Assembly (NCBI GenBank): GCA_031002005.1
Contig: JARYHS010013631.1
Span: forward strand, 64,353,832 to 64,417,831
Reading direction: 5' to 3'
DNA: 64,000 nt
Source of the DNA: Vandiemenella viatica
Taxonomy: Eukaryota; Arthropoda; Insecta; Orthoptera; Morabidae
Part shown: piece by piece, positions 20,071-31,650 of the stretch
Position numbering within the stretch: the stretch's first letter is position 1
How the letters are laid out: every line of letters begins with the position of its first letter
The notes under the pieces: model-generated
Told to the model about the DNA's origin: nothing
The model's input: only the letters and a program-made list of their open reading frames with translations
The model's database searches: none
Program-made: the position numbers and the translations under genes

Positions 20071-22637
20071 TGGTGAGAGTTGGCACTTTCTCATAGCTAG
20101 TCTTCTCCTGAGCAGGACAAGCTGAGACAGCGGATCTTGTGACTTTGTAGATTTCATTTCCGGTCAGCGTATCCCAGCTGTTTCAAACGCGGTTAGCTGC
20201 AGTCACTGCATTGCGTTATTCTCAGGTGGGACCGACGCTATGTTAAGTGTGGCAAGGGACACCTCAGCATCAGTTGTGAGTTCCAAAAAGGGAACAGATA
20301 TATAAACTCTGCCAACTGTGGAGGAAAGAGAAAGAAGCGTGTCAGTTCGCATGGAAAGATAAAACAGTAGCTTTCAGAAAACAGCTGGAGTTAACAAACC
20401 TCCCAAATCTAAAAGGAGATAGCAAACAGCTGTAAACTACAAGAGTCATAATCCTAGCTGACTGGCACATCACAGCAGTATCACAGCTGACATCTTTACC
20501 ATGCTTCAGATTATAGATTCTACAATGATGCTGATTAAGGGGGGAGGAAGGGGTAAGGGGGCGGAAGGAAAGAAGACCAGTACCAACCATGACCATAATA
20601 AACAATACCACAGGCCAGGGTTAGGCATAGAAAATTACAAAACCTATAGTTCAGTTACTGGAATACAGATAAAATTAACATGTTCACAAAGACCGTCCTG
20701 AATCCAGGATACCTTGGAACTAAAGTGGAAATGAGAGATGGCTTAATCATTGTGTAAAGCATCACTAAAGACGTTCTGGAAACCCATTTCGCTCTATGTA
20801 GAGGACTAAATGCAAAGTACCACTCATCGTACAGCAGATGTGCAAAGATGTGTAGAATACAAATCCTAAGTACTTTTCAATAGCCATAATTATGCCACTG
20901 TTGGTCCAGACTACTCCATGCCCATAAATCATTGTAATAGCGATATAAACTGTACTTCATGATCATGCCTTTGAACTCCTTATTCCAGGTGGTGATAGTA
21001 GTTAACTGCAGTTCATCTTACTGTAAGCCATTTACCATCATGATGACAGATGTGGAAGCAAAATTGTCCCATTAGATGAGGCAAAAATATCAGAAGGCAA
21101 ACTGGCCACCAGGTGAGAACAGAAGGAAAAGCAGATTTCGAAGCTGGTCTGCACTGTTTGGTTATTCGCATTAAGAGGATGGTGGTTGGTACAATGTCTG
21201 CTCATCGATGAAGTTGCATCAGAGGATACTACTGTAACATCCCCTCCCTGATCTCCTAGTAAGATGGTCACCTCTTTATTCAGGAAGTGAAAACCTTGCT
21301 ACATGGCTAAAATAACAGCGAGTATGTTGTTCAAGTTTCAACATGGCATATGGAGGGTGGCATGAAATTGGAAGAAGAGCCAGATCTTTATACAACAACC
21401 TACCCCAAAAGTTCTCTCTTCATCGAAAGCATTGTGAGAAACTTCCATCAAACAGCTGAGCCATGGATAAGCAGCAAATACGATGAGTCTATTTCTGCAA
21501 ATGTGGAACTTAACAGTGGCGGCTCTAGACGTAGTGCCACTGTGACATGTCTCTACCTCTAATCATGAATAAATAAATTAAAAAATAAATGCTGCGAAAG
21601 AAAAATAAATATTTATAAATGCGGCATTCTCCACTCTACAGCTAGGGAAAGTAATTAACTCCATCTTTTGGCCACATCAGTGAACTGTTTCGCTGTCATA
21701 GAGACAAATCTTGGTTGGCACAGATCGCGCATGCGCTCTAGCGTTTTCGTGGAAATATTCAAGGTCGGGGGTTCGCTTTGTTAATGGGGAATGGAGACAA
21801 CTTCGTTCTGTCACACGCTGCAGCTCGATAAAGTTAGTAATACTGCCGGCAGAGTGCAGCAGCTGTCATTTTAGTGGCATTCAACCTAAATATCCCCTGA
21901 AATAGTGCTTCAGCCTGATCGCTGATTACTGGAGGTCCGCGAACATAGTTCAGGAGTTCCACAGGCATAATATCATAAATTCTGGTACCGTATTCGTACT
22001 ATATAAGGCTGTATGCCCAACATTTAAAAGCCTTGAATATTTCAATGACCCGGCAAAAATGTGGCATTTCCAGGATGAGATAGAACAGCATTGTTTCTAC
22101 AACAGTCTATTCACTTCCATGTGGCGTCTAGAGATTAAGTAAATGACGGTTTACTAACGGGTTTAAATGGGTATGAGGAACCGCGGTAGTTGATAAGATT
22201 GGTAACGCGAGTGGTGAAGTAAATAAAAATAAAAGGCATACGGTCTAGCGTCTTTTATTTTGGTTTATGTATGTAGGCCGGTGGTATAGTGTAGCGCCCA
22301 TCCTGTAGAAACATTATTATTTATCTGGTTTGGTCTGATTAACATGTAATTAACTTTTAATAGTTCACATCCAGTTTTATATCTGCGTTTTCATAGGATT
22401 CAAAACGTGGTTTTAGATTTATTATGTTATAATGGTACATTTTAATAACAACAAAATAAAATTAGGCCCAGGGTGGAAGACATTAAAAAAAGACAGAGGT
22501 AAAATTGTGGAGGTGACTGGCGATGGAGGAAGGAAACTCAGAAGAGGAAAATGAAGTTGCGCAATCGTCGTCCATAGTCGGCTGAAACGAAAAGAAGAAA
22601 AAATATATAAAAAAATAGGCCTGTGTGAGTTACAGCA
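20071..22637. other. Unannotated intronic DNA
   Basis: No exon, RNA or known transposon recognised. Only short open frames occur (for example 21350-21562, 70 codons, no known domain). The G-rich patch near 20530-20570 is unassigned. Confidence 0.4.
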
Positions 22638-22694
22638 TTGTTTTTGAAAATTTACTAGTCCTCAGGGTGAAAAAGGTTTGGATACGCTGCCCTA
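22638..22694 (-). mobile_element. Isolated hAT-type terminus
   Basis: On the minus strand this reads ctagggcagcgtatccaaac, then ctttttcaccctgaggac. This is the terminal layout of a widespread class of hAT MITEs, whose ends read roughly CAG..GTT.CCAAACCTTTTTCACCC. No partner end was found within a plausible distance, so only one terminus is claimed. Confidence 0.4.
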
Positions 22695-23325
22695 GAAGCT
22701 TTGTCAATGCGAGCAGGCAATATTGTTTATTTTTCTTAGATTCTCTGAAGGAGAATTACATAAGTTTATGAATGCACGTAACAGGAAACGATTCTCAAGA
22801 GAAATGTGCCATCGTGGTCATCGAAGGCAGTGCCGGATAAGAAAGTATGGGGTCCTAAACACTCTCAAAAATTTTGATTCCCTCTGTTTTTTAAATTAAT
22901 TATATGTATTTTATAAGGTTTTGTAGATGACTAATAGAATTTATCATATTTTTATTCAATTAACAAACGAATTTTACAATTTATCATATTTTGAAAATTA
23001 CTTTTATTTATCGTACACTACTATGAAACAAAAAAATTAATTTCCATATGCTTTTCATATAATTTTGATTGTTTTATTATGGATGATTTTATTTTTTATT
23101 ATTTTTACTAGCTGTTACCCGCGACTTCGTACGCGTGGACTTGGAGTTTCATTGCCAGAATTTTATATAGAAAACTGTTAGTAACGTAAGATTTGTCCCA
23201 AACAACACCGAGTCGACATAATGGATGGAAAGCCATCATTAAATCATCGTATCGTCTAATCTGTCTCATGAAGAGAATCAATTTACAACATATTTAAAAA
23301 CAGAAAAGTAAGCGAAGGTGCGGGG

Positions 23326-23326
<1 letters not shown>

Positions 23327-23368
<42 letters not shown>

Positions 23369-23386
23369 CGGGGGGGGGGGGGGGGG
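23327..23386. repeat. (TG)n microsatellite followed by a G run
   Basis: About 20 TG units (23327-23366) and then gggcggg with a long G run to 23386. This could form Z-DNA or G-quadruplex-like structure and its length is likely to be polymorphic. Confidence 0.9.
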
Positions 23387-23939
23387 TTAACTGATGGCAG
23401 CTTTATTTCAGCTTGGTTTTTTCTTCTTTCTTCAACATGAGCATCTGAATCTTATAATCTAATAGCAGCACATTGTCTTCTAGACCTGCACCTTAGGCCA
23501 GGTTTACGTTCGTAAGGCATGTCAAAAAGGAAGACAAATTGGTGCCAGAAACTTTTATAAAGACACAAATGAATAGTACAGTGCAGAGCAAATTGACTTC
23601 TATACTAAATAATAAGTTTTGTTTCTTATCGAAATTTATTAACAAATCAAACACTAACAGACTACGCGACTGAGCAACCAACGTAACATTACAGACTAAC
23701 ACACGAATCTGTCTGTCTTTCATCATTCGATAAGTTCTTAAAATTTAGTGACTAAAACTGTTATTCATACCGAAAAAATGTCCTGTGTCCTTCCTACACT
23801 ATTTCATTGTTAAATTCCATCAATATTCATATAGCCATTTAGTCGTCAAAACGTAACAAAAAGACAGAGACTTACTTCCACATTTATAATATGATAGCTG
23901 GTACCCACGACTTCGTTCGTGATCGTAAAGAATTCATAT

Positions 23940-26845
23940 TGACAGCTGCAGACATCTAACCACCATAGTGCACGATGGGAGACTCGATACTATTACCACA
24001 CACAAATACCAGTCTTCTGCGCTATGTAGTTCCTGGCAGCAAAGTAAAATTTTCGGATACACACAAGTCTTTGGATGAAATACGAAAATATTCATGATCG
24101 ACCAATTGAAACACCATATCTCACACACTCCCACAGTTACCGAATTTCGGCCAACGTTGTGATCGATGGGAGACTCTGTGTTACTACCACACACAAACGC
24201 CAGTGATCTGCAATTGATAGTTTTCACTTAAGTGATACACCATGACACATGCGTCTTTGACAGAAATATGAAACTGCCGCAGGTCGACCATATTCATCCC
24301 CCATATCTTCCACACCCCCAAAGCTACAGACATCTAACAACCATAGTGCACTGACAACAGACACGATTCTACTACCACACATAAACACCAATGCTCTATG
24401 CTATGTAGTTCGTGGCAGAAAAGTGAAATCTGCGGAGACACAAGCCTTTCGTCGAAATACGAAAAAAATCCTTGGTCGGCCACTTACAACCACCATATCT
24501 CCCACAAAACCACAGTTTCTGAAATTCAGCCGCTGTTGTGATCGAACGGTGACTCTGTGATACTACCACACACAAACGCCAGAGATCTGTGATCTATAGT
24601 TTTCGCTGAAAAGTGATACACCATGACACTTTTGTCTTTGGCAGAAGTATGAAATTGCCACAGGTCGACCACTTTCAACCCCCATATCTCCCACACCCTC
24701 ATAGCTACCGACATCTAACAACCATAGTGCACTACATGAGATACGATTCTACTACCAAACACAAACACCAATGCTCTATGCTATGTAGTTGTGGCAGAAA
24801 AGTGACATATGCGGAGACAGTTCGAAATACGTAAATATTCCTTGGTCGGCCACTTACAACCACCATATCTACCAAAGTACCACAGTTTCTGAAATTCGGC
24901 CAGCTGTTGTGATCGAAAGGTGACTCTGTGCTACTACTACACACAAACGCCAGTTATCTGTGATCTATAGTTTTCGCTGAAAAGTGATACACCATGACAC
25001 TTTTGTCTTTGGCAGAAGTATGAAATTGCCACAGGTCGACCACTTTCAACCCCATATCTCCCACACCCCCATAGCTACCGACATCTAACAACCATAGTGC
25101 ACTACATGAGATACGATTCTACTACCAAACACAAACACCAATGCTCTATGCTATGTAGTTGTGGCAGAAAAGTGACATATGCGGAGACAGTTCGAAATAC
25201 GTAAATATTCCTTGGTCGGCCACTTACAACCACCATATCTACCACAGTACCACAGTTTCTGAAATTCGGCCGCTGTTGTGATCGAAAGGTGACTCTGTGC
25301 TACTACTACACACAAACGCCAGTTATCTGTGATCTATAGTTTTCGCTGAAAAGTGATACACCATGACACTTTTGTCTTTGGCAGAAGTTTGAAATTGCCA
25401 CAGGTCGACCACTTTCAAACCCCATATCTCCCACATCCCCATAGCTACCGACATCTAACAACCATAGTGCACTACATGAGATACGATTCTACTACCAAAC
25501 ACAAACAGCAATGCTCTATGCTATGTAGTTGTGGCAGAAAAGTGACATATGCGGAGATAGTCGAAATACGAAAATATCCTTGGTCGGCCACTTACAACCA
25601 CCATATCTACCACAGTACCACAGTTTCTGAAATTCGGCCGCTGTTGTGATCGAAAGGTGACTCTGTGCTACTACTACACACAAACGCCAGTTATCTGTGA
25701 TCTATAGTTTTCGCTGAAAAGTGATACACCATGACACTTTTGTCTTTGGCAGAAGTTTGAAATTGCCACAGGTCGACCACTTTCAACCCCCATATCTCCC
25801 ACACCCCCATAGCTACCGACATCTAACAACCAAAGTGCACTACATGAGATACGATTCTACTACCAAACACAAACAGCAATGCTCTATGCTATGTAGTTGT
25901 GGCAGAAAAGTGACATATGCGGAGACAGTCGAAATACGAAAATATCCTTGGTCGGCCACTTACAACCACCATATCTACCAAAGTACCACAGTTTCTGAAA
26001 TTCGGCCGCTGTTGTGATCGAAAGGTGACTCTGTGCTACTACTACACACAAACGCCAGTTATCTGTGATCTACAGTTTTCGCTGAAAAGTGATACACCAT
26101 GACACTTTTGTCTTTGGCAGAAGTTTGAAATTGCCACAGGTCGACCACTTTCAACCCCCATATCTCCCACACGCCCATAGCTACCGACATCTAACAACCA
26201 AAGTGCACTACATGAGATACGATTCTACTACCAAACACAAACAGCAATGCTCTATGCTATGTAGTTGTGGCAGAAAAGTGACATATGCGGAGACAGTCGA
26301 AATACGAAAATATCTTTGGTCGGCCACTTACAACCACCATATCTACCAAAGTACCACAGTTTCTGAAATTCGGCCGCTGTTGTGATCGAAAGGTGACTCT
26401 GTGATACTACCACACAAAACGCCAGAGATCTGTGATCTATAGTTTTCGCTGAAAAGTGATACACCATGACACTTTTGTCTTTGGCAGAAGTATGAAATTG
26501 CCACAGGCGACCACTTTCAACCCCCATATCTCCCACACTCCCATAGCTACCGACATCTAACAACCATAGTGCACGACAGGAAAGACGATTCTACTACCAC
26601 ACACAAACACCAAAGGTCTATGTTATGTAGTTGTGGCAGGAAAGAGAAGTATACGGAGATACGAATTTTTGGTCGAAATATGAAAACGCCGTGCACTGAT
26701 CAACTTTAATCATTATATCTCCCACATCCCCACAGCTATCGGCATTCGGCCAACGTTGTGCACGACAGGAAACTCCATGCTACTTCCACCCACAAACATC
26801 AGTGATCTGTGCTAGGTAGTGGTGGCTGAAAAGTGAAATATAGGA
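23940..26845. repeat. Dimeric satellite array, ~368-bp unit, about 8 copies
   Basis: The anchor gacatctaac recurs at 23951, 24329, 24710, 25080, 25450, 25818, 26186 and 26552, giving spacings of 378, 381, 370, 370, 368, 368 and 366 bp. Each unit contains two diverged half-units of about 184 bp that share strings such as cacacaaacgcca/cacaaacacca, gaaaagtga, tcgaaatacg and ccaccatatct. Central units are nearly identical and outer ones more diverged, as unequal exchange would produce. The 98-codon open frames in three successive units arise because the unit is stop-poor in one frame; they carry no recognisable domain and are not called as genes. Confidence 0.95.
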
Positions 26846-27201
26846 AAAAACACGTCTATTTTTATATATATATAAGATTTAGTGAAAAAAGTGAACTTTC
26901 AGGGAGCCTTCAAAAATCAGGGGCTCCAGGCTACTGCCTAGTCGTGCCTAGTCCTACCTTTTGGGTAATCCAACACTGCTTGTAGATCAACTTGTCGGTT
27001 TTTGGTTAATCACTTTTGTTTACCGTTTGGTCAATTTTAAAACATTTATCATTGATTAATTTCAAAATCATTTAATTAATCCGGCAGTAATTGCAGGTAA
27101 TGAGTCTTTCACAGGTTACAAATCTTTATATAGAGAGATTCTTACTCTGAGCTGTTTTTCACCTTTCACTTCAAAGATTATCAGTAAGCCGCGGAAACCT
27201 T

Positions 27202-27416
27202 CAGTAGCGGATCCAGGGAAGGAGAGGGCTAGGGGGCTTAGGCGCCCCCCCCCCACCCCCAAAAACACCAAGGTCACCCCCGACGACATGGAATTTGGGA
27301 AACTTTTTTTATGCTGTTCTTATAAGGGCAGCATTCTGGAGTAATGAGCCCCCCAAACCAAATCCTACCCCCCCCCCCCCAGCCCCAATCAAGCCAAAAT
27401 CTTGGATCCGCCACCA
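27202..27416. mobile_element. hAT-type MITE, family G1 (215 bp) with 8-bp target duplication
   Basis: Third copy of the family at 2140 and 5963. Ends cagtagcggatcc and ggatccgccacca; flanks gaaacctt (27194-27201) and gaaacgtt (27417-27424) agree at 7 of 8 positions. The interior has C runs and the same agccccaatcaagcc-like right half. Confidence 0.8.
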
Positions 27417-27424
27417 GAAACGTT

Positions 27425-28194
27425 TTGTTGTTGTCACTACCTGAGGAAATCACTTCGGCCGCCACTGGAACTTAAGATGATCAAATTTAACCCTACATCA
27501 GACAATACATAGTGGATGTGGACAAAGCACTTGGCCGGGGTGGCATAATGTACCTTATGCTGGAGAAATTACCACAGGATGTCAATGACCAATTTTCAAC
27601 AAGGTCATCTGGCAAGATAGGGTTGACCGTGGGAATGACAACCCCTTAAGACATTGTTCATTTTGTATTTTTTACTTTAAAGTCTTTGAAATTCATAGTA
27701 GGATATAAAAATACCTTGAACCTTTTCCCCTTGATTGTGTAATTACCCATAATTAAATCATATGGGAAGTATTTTTTTAAAAAAAAATTATGTGAAATCT
27801 ACCAACTTTTCATATTTCCCCAGTACCTGAGGAAAAAACTAACATGTCTGCTGGGTAATATCGATATGGTTTGACTGTTGGGAAGTGATGAGCTAAATCA
27901 CAAGAAGTTTTAAATTCTTTATTTATATCAAATTATTCAGACAATTACACAATATTTAGATCTAATGGGAATGGAATTTCAACAATGTATACCTAGGTTT
28001 ATTTAAAAATAAATTTTGAGGTTAGTATGCATTTTTTTTATTTAGGGAACTTTTTTTTAAACAGCTTGTTAACAAAAATATTAAAATCTTTAACACTGAA
28101 CCAACCCTTAAACTAATGTTAGACCACATATAATAAGATCAATTAATATGAATATAAAAAGTTAGTAAACAACATTAATAAAATTCAAGTAACT
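27425..28194. other. Unannotated intronic DNA
   Basis: AT-rich with nothing recognised. It may include the untranslated 3' part of the pogo-like element that follows on the minus strand. Confidence 0.4.
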
Positions 28195-30120
28195 TAGCCC
28201 ATGAGCTTTAAAATTTATCTGTTTCGTCATGCAAAAATCACAAGTATAATTTTCAACTGTATCGCTACTGCTACAATCAGCATGTGCTCATTTTCCACAA
28301 AACACACATCTAAAGCAGAGCTCAGAACTATCATATTCATCACATAATAAACATGTCTCAGTGTCTTCTGTAAACATATCAACGGTGTCATCATAGTCAT
28401 CATCACCACATAACATTCACTCATTTATGTCCTCTTCTGAAGACGTTTTCCCATATATAATTTTTCTATGGCATAGTTTCTTTATTTTTACTGATTTTGT
28501 GGTTGTCTTACTTTTTCCAACCTTTTTGGATCTTTCTTTATTTAGTTATGTTTCCCATTTGATTATATAGCAGTTGTTATAATCTAATCATAGCTTTTAC
28601 CTCCTTTTCCTTTCAGCTTTAATTGGAGTTCCAGCCAGAATTCTAGAGTGCTTCTTTGTTTCATCCTTCAGCATTGATCTAGCATGATTTCTATACAAAT
28701 GCAGGGGAGAAATTAATTTAAGTTCAGTTGTATTTTCCCTAAGATTTTTCTCTGAGGCTGGTTTTATTTTCTTGGGCTTAGATTTCAGTACACATCCAGT
28801 AGTGAACCCTGACCCTCTAGGAACTGGATCTTCATACACACCAGTCAAATTCAATTTGGGATGAGAGTAAATTTTTTCAGTACTGTTCTTCATAGGCCCT
28901 TTATTTACAGCTTTATGATTATCTTGTTAATCCATTTCCCCAGTTGTTAATTCATTAACATTGTCTTGGTCTTGAATTACTGGAGGTTGGATATCTGCTT
29001 CAAGAATAACATAGAACTTTTCAGTGTTGAACGGTAGGATGTCTGCTGCTCTGAAGCCTTAAACTCCTTTGTCCATCATTGCTACCATCATGTAAGCTAC
29101 ATTAAAAATAGAAGCTTTATCATAATTGTTACCTTCTGCAATTGGTTGACCCTTAAGAACACATCACAGTGTTAAATGCCTTTTTAACTGGAGGTTAAAC
29201 AGACAGACCAAGAGGCTGTAGACTGTGGGGATACGACCTTGAAATGATTGGCCCTGCAGAATACAAAGCTCTATAAAGTGATTTGGCTACCATGATTATC
29301 CAATATCAACGGTACCATATCCTCCTCACTAGGTCTGGTGCGATCTTTGAAATGTTGGAGCCAATCTTTGAACAACTCTTCATTAAACCAGCTGTTATAA
29401 GAGCATCTGTGAAAGGCAACTATTGGTCCCCACCTTTCTAAGAGAGGAGACCTCCATTTGCATGGAATATCTGTTCCAGAAACACTGACACCACAGGCTA
29501 CTGTAATATATCTGCCTCTTTTGCAACAGGTCACAGAGCCTACCTTTTTTAGTCCTTTGGAACTAATATTTTTTCAAGTTTCTGTACTGTCGAAATTCTA
29601 GTCTCATCCATGTTATCTACTCTGGAAGCACGGAAATGCTGTTTTATTTATAGACTGCTTCCAAATTAGAAAAACACGTATCAACTTCACACTTGTTGAA
29701 GGCAAGAATCTTGTTAAGATTTGTGAAGTGTTTTCTCTAACATAAGCTTGGGTTTCTTTTCTCGACTCCTGATACCAGTCCTCTCCAGTCATTATCTTGT
29801 CCTTATTAAAATTATGTTTTATTTTCAATTTTCCAGCTAATTCATAGGCAAGTCATCACAGCTTAGTTAAAGTAATTCCTTAGAATGTATTAGCTAATTG
29901 TTTAATATGATTTTTCAAAACTGTTTCTTGATCAGGCGTGAAAAATGATTTCTCACCAAGGCTGATTTATCAGTAGGATTTGAGTTTAAATGGTCATGTA
30001 ATGTAATTCTTAGCTGCACTCTTAATTGTTATACCACTTTGAACTAACTCAAATGCTTGTTTTAGTGTTTCTTTCGTCCATTTATCTCTCTGTAGTTGTA
30101 TTTCTGGATCTCGGCATCTA
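28195..30120 (-). pseudogene. Pogo/Tigger-like (DDE_1) transposase with C-terminal Cys-rich finger
   Basis: Read on the minus strand from 30120. The N-terminal helix-turn-helix reads RDKWTKETLKQAFELVQSG and ITIKSAAKNY, followed by LGEKSFFTPDQE. The catalytic core has NMDETRIST (about 29600), YITVACGVSVSG, WFNEELFKDWLQHF and MVPLILDNHGSQI (about 29271-29310), the D...D part of the DDE_1 domain. Then come a GFRAADILPFN-like segment (about 29040) and a C-terminal cysteine cluster, CLLCDEY, CFRCVFCGK, AHADC and YTCDFC (28225-28370), which resembles the PHD-type finger found at the end of some insect pogo-like transposases. Several stops and frameshifts show it is dead. Element termini were not identified. 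Confidence 0.8.
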
Positions 30121-30364
30121 AAATACAAAAAGAACCAATATTTAGGAGACTAAAAACACCATTTCAAAATATATGGAGATGGGTAAATACTGACACCATG
30201 TCATTATTTCTCTGCAAAGATATGTTGACTTTACTTGGGATGAACAATACAAAATATAAGATGGCTGCGTAGCTAACCTATTCACTAATAACAACAAAGA
30301 AGACACTAAAATTTTTGCTAAATTGTATACTTCTTAACACTTACCTAGTTAGAATAATCAAATA

Positions 30365-31648
30365 CCAGGTGTATAAATATGAAACCGGAATTTTTTGATC
30401 AAAAATACATGTTCTTTGCATAAAAATGGTAAGCCATACCTTATTAAAAATATTGTCCATTGCAAGATATACATTTTTCCCATCTCTCTAGTAATTTATG
30501 AATGCCATGCCAAATAAATTTTTTCTCTTTTGATGCAAACCAGTCATCAAGCCATTTTCGCACATTTTCGTAAGAAGTGAAGCGCTGCTCAGCGAGTGCG
30601 TGTCCCATCGATGCAAAGACATAGTAATCCGACGGAGCTAGGTCAGGTGAGTAAGCTGCATGTGTCAGTATCTCCCAACTAAGCGACTCAATCATTTCCT
30701 TGACTGGTTTTGATGTGTGTGATGGTGCATTGTCATGAAGCAAAATCACTTTGTGCTTTTCTGGTATTCTCATCATTTTTCCCACAATGCTTTGGTTCAG
30801 ATTGATCATTTACTGTTGATAACGTTCACTATTAACAGTTTCACCAGGTTTTAGAAGCTCGTTATAGATCACACCATTTTGATCCCACCATACACAGAGT
30901 ATTGTCATCTTTCCATAGCGATTTGGCCTTGAAACTGACATTGACAGTTCACCAGGAGATACCCATGAATTTTTTACGAATAGGGTTCTCGAAATATATC
31001 CACTTTTCATAACCAGTCACAATTCTATGGAGAAATGATTTTCTTTTATATCTGGCGAGCAGCATTTCACAAGTAGTTTTTTGGTTTTCTTGCTGTCTGT
31101 CAGTCAGTTCATGTGGAAGCCATTTTCCCATCTTCTGGATTTTTCCCATCGCTTTGAAACATATGGAAACAGCTTCTCGTGTCACATTCAATTGATCTGC
31201 ATGTTGTTGTTGTGTTTGCGCATCATCCTCGTCCAACAATGATTGCAACTCACTGTCTTCAAACTTCTTCGGAGGTCTTCCATTGTCTTCATTGCTGATG
31301 TCAAAATCTCCACTTTTTAATTTTTTAAACCACTCGAAACACTGTGTTTTACTGAGAGCATGCTCACCGTAAGCTTCAACAAGCATTCGATGTGATTCTG
31401 CAGCAGTTTTATTTAAATGAAAACAGAAAATCAACGATGTCCGCAAATTGTAGTTTGTGGGCTCAAAGTCAACATCTTCAACAGTGTTAAAAACTGCACT
31501 GTCATATGAAACTTGTATTGTCGGGAGTTGAAAATCACAGTCGGCTGTCGACAAAAGAAACTGGCGACAATGACGTGATCTGGCGGTAACTGCTTTTATA
31601 GCTACAGCCATCTATCGGCAAATTCTGGTTTCATATTTACACACCTGG
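30365..31648 (-). mobile_element. Nearly complete mauritiana-type mariner, 1284 bp
   Basis: Both 28-bp terminal inverted repeats are present (ccaggtgtataaatatg on the left; the right is its complement with two mismatches over 28 bp), flanked by TA at 30363-30364 and 31649-31650. The transposase reads on the minus strand at 30444-31611. Its DNA-binding half contains LIFCFHLNKTAAESHRML and DDAQTQQQHADQLNVTREA; the catalytic half contains VILLHDNAPSH and YSPDLAPSDYYVF. This matches the Mos1/mauritiana subfamily in length and motifs. The first catalytic Asp is lost (VTGYEKW where the family has VTGDEKW), a frameshift occurs near 30950-31010 and a stop near 30810, so the element is inactive by itself. 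Its termini could still be bound by a related transposase. Confidence 0.95.
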
Positions 31649-31650
31649 TA

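Larger units (their letters stand above)
23111..26880 (+). mobile_element. Composite unclassified retroelement carrying a satellite array
   Basis: Begins agctgttacccgcgacttcg, a start shared with the shorter copy at 57927 (agcccgtacctgcgactttg). It shares with it internal strings such as agccatttagtcgtcaaaac and agacagagacttacttcc. A second start-like motif (agctggtacccacgacttcg) occurs at 23896, followed by the 368-bp satellite array. The end tatatatataagat at 26880 matches the end of the 57927 copy (tatatataaagat). Compared with that copy, about 23300-23710 is extra and holds a (TG)n/G-run microsatellite. No ORF was found. The class is unknown: it is a short non-autonomous element of a type common in arthropods. 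Confidence 0.55.
22828..26978. mobile_element. Possible hAT-type MITE split by a 3.8-kb composite repeat
   Basis: Starts cagtgccggataag at 22828 and ends ggtaatccaacactg at 26978; the ends are partly complementary and resemble those of the MITE at 46681-46826. The sequence in between is interrupted by the composite retroelement and satellite at 23111-26880. The 8-bp flanks (atcgaagg, cttgtaga) do not match, so the pairing of the two ends is uncertain. Confidence 0.35.

Noticed and set aside
25353..26385. Three successive 98-codon open frames of near-identical sequence
   Set aside because: They are one frame of the 368-bp satellite unit repeated. They start at GTG rather than ATG, are not in phase with each other as a single protein, and have no known domain.
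23892..26850. CRISPR-like array
   Set aside because: Units are about 368 bp with no short repeat/unique spacer pattern, and the DNA is eukaryotic. It is a satellite array.
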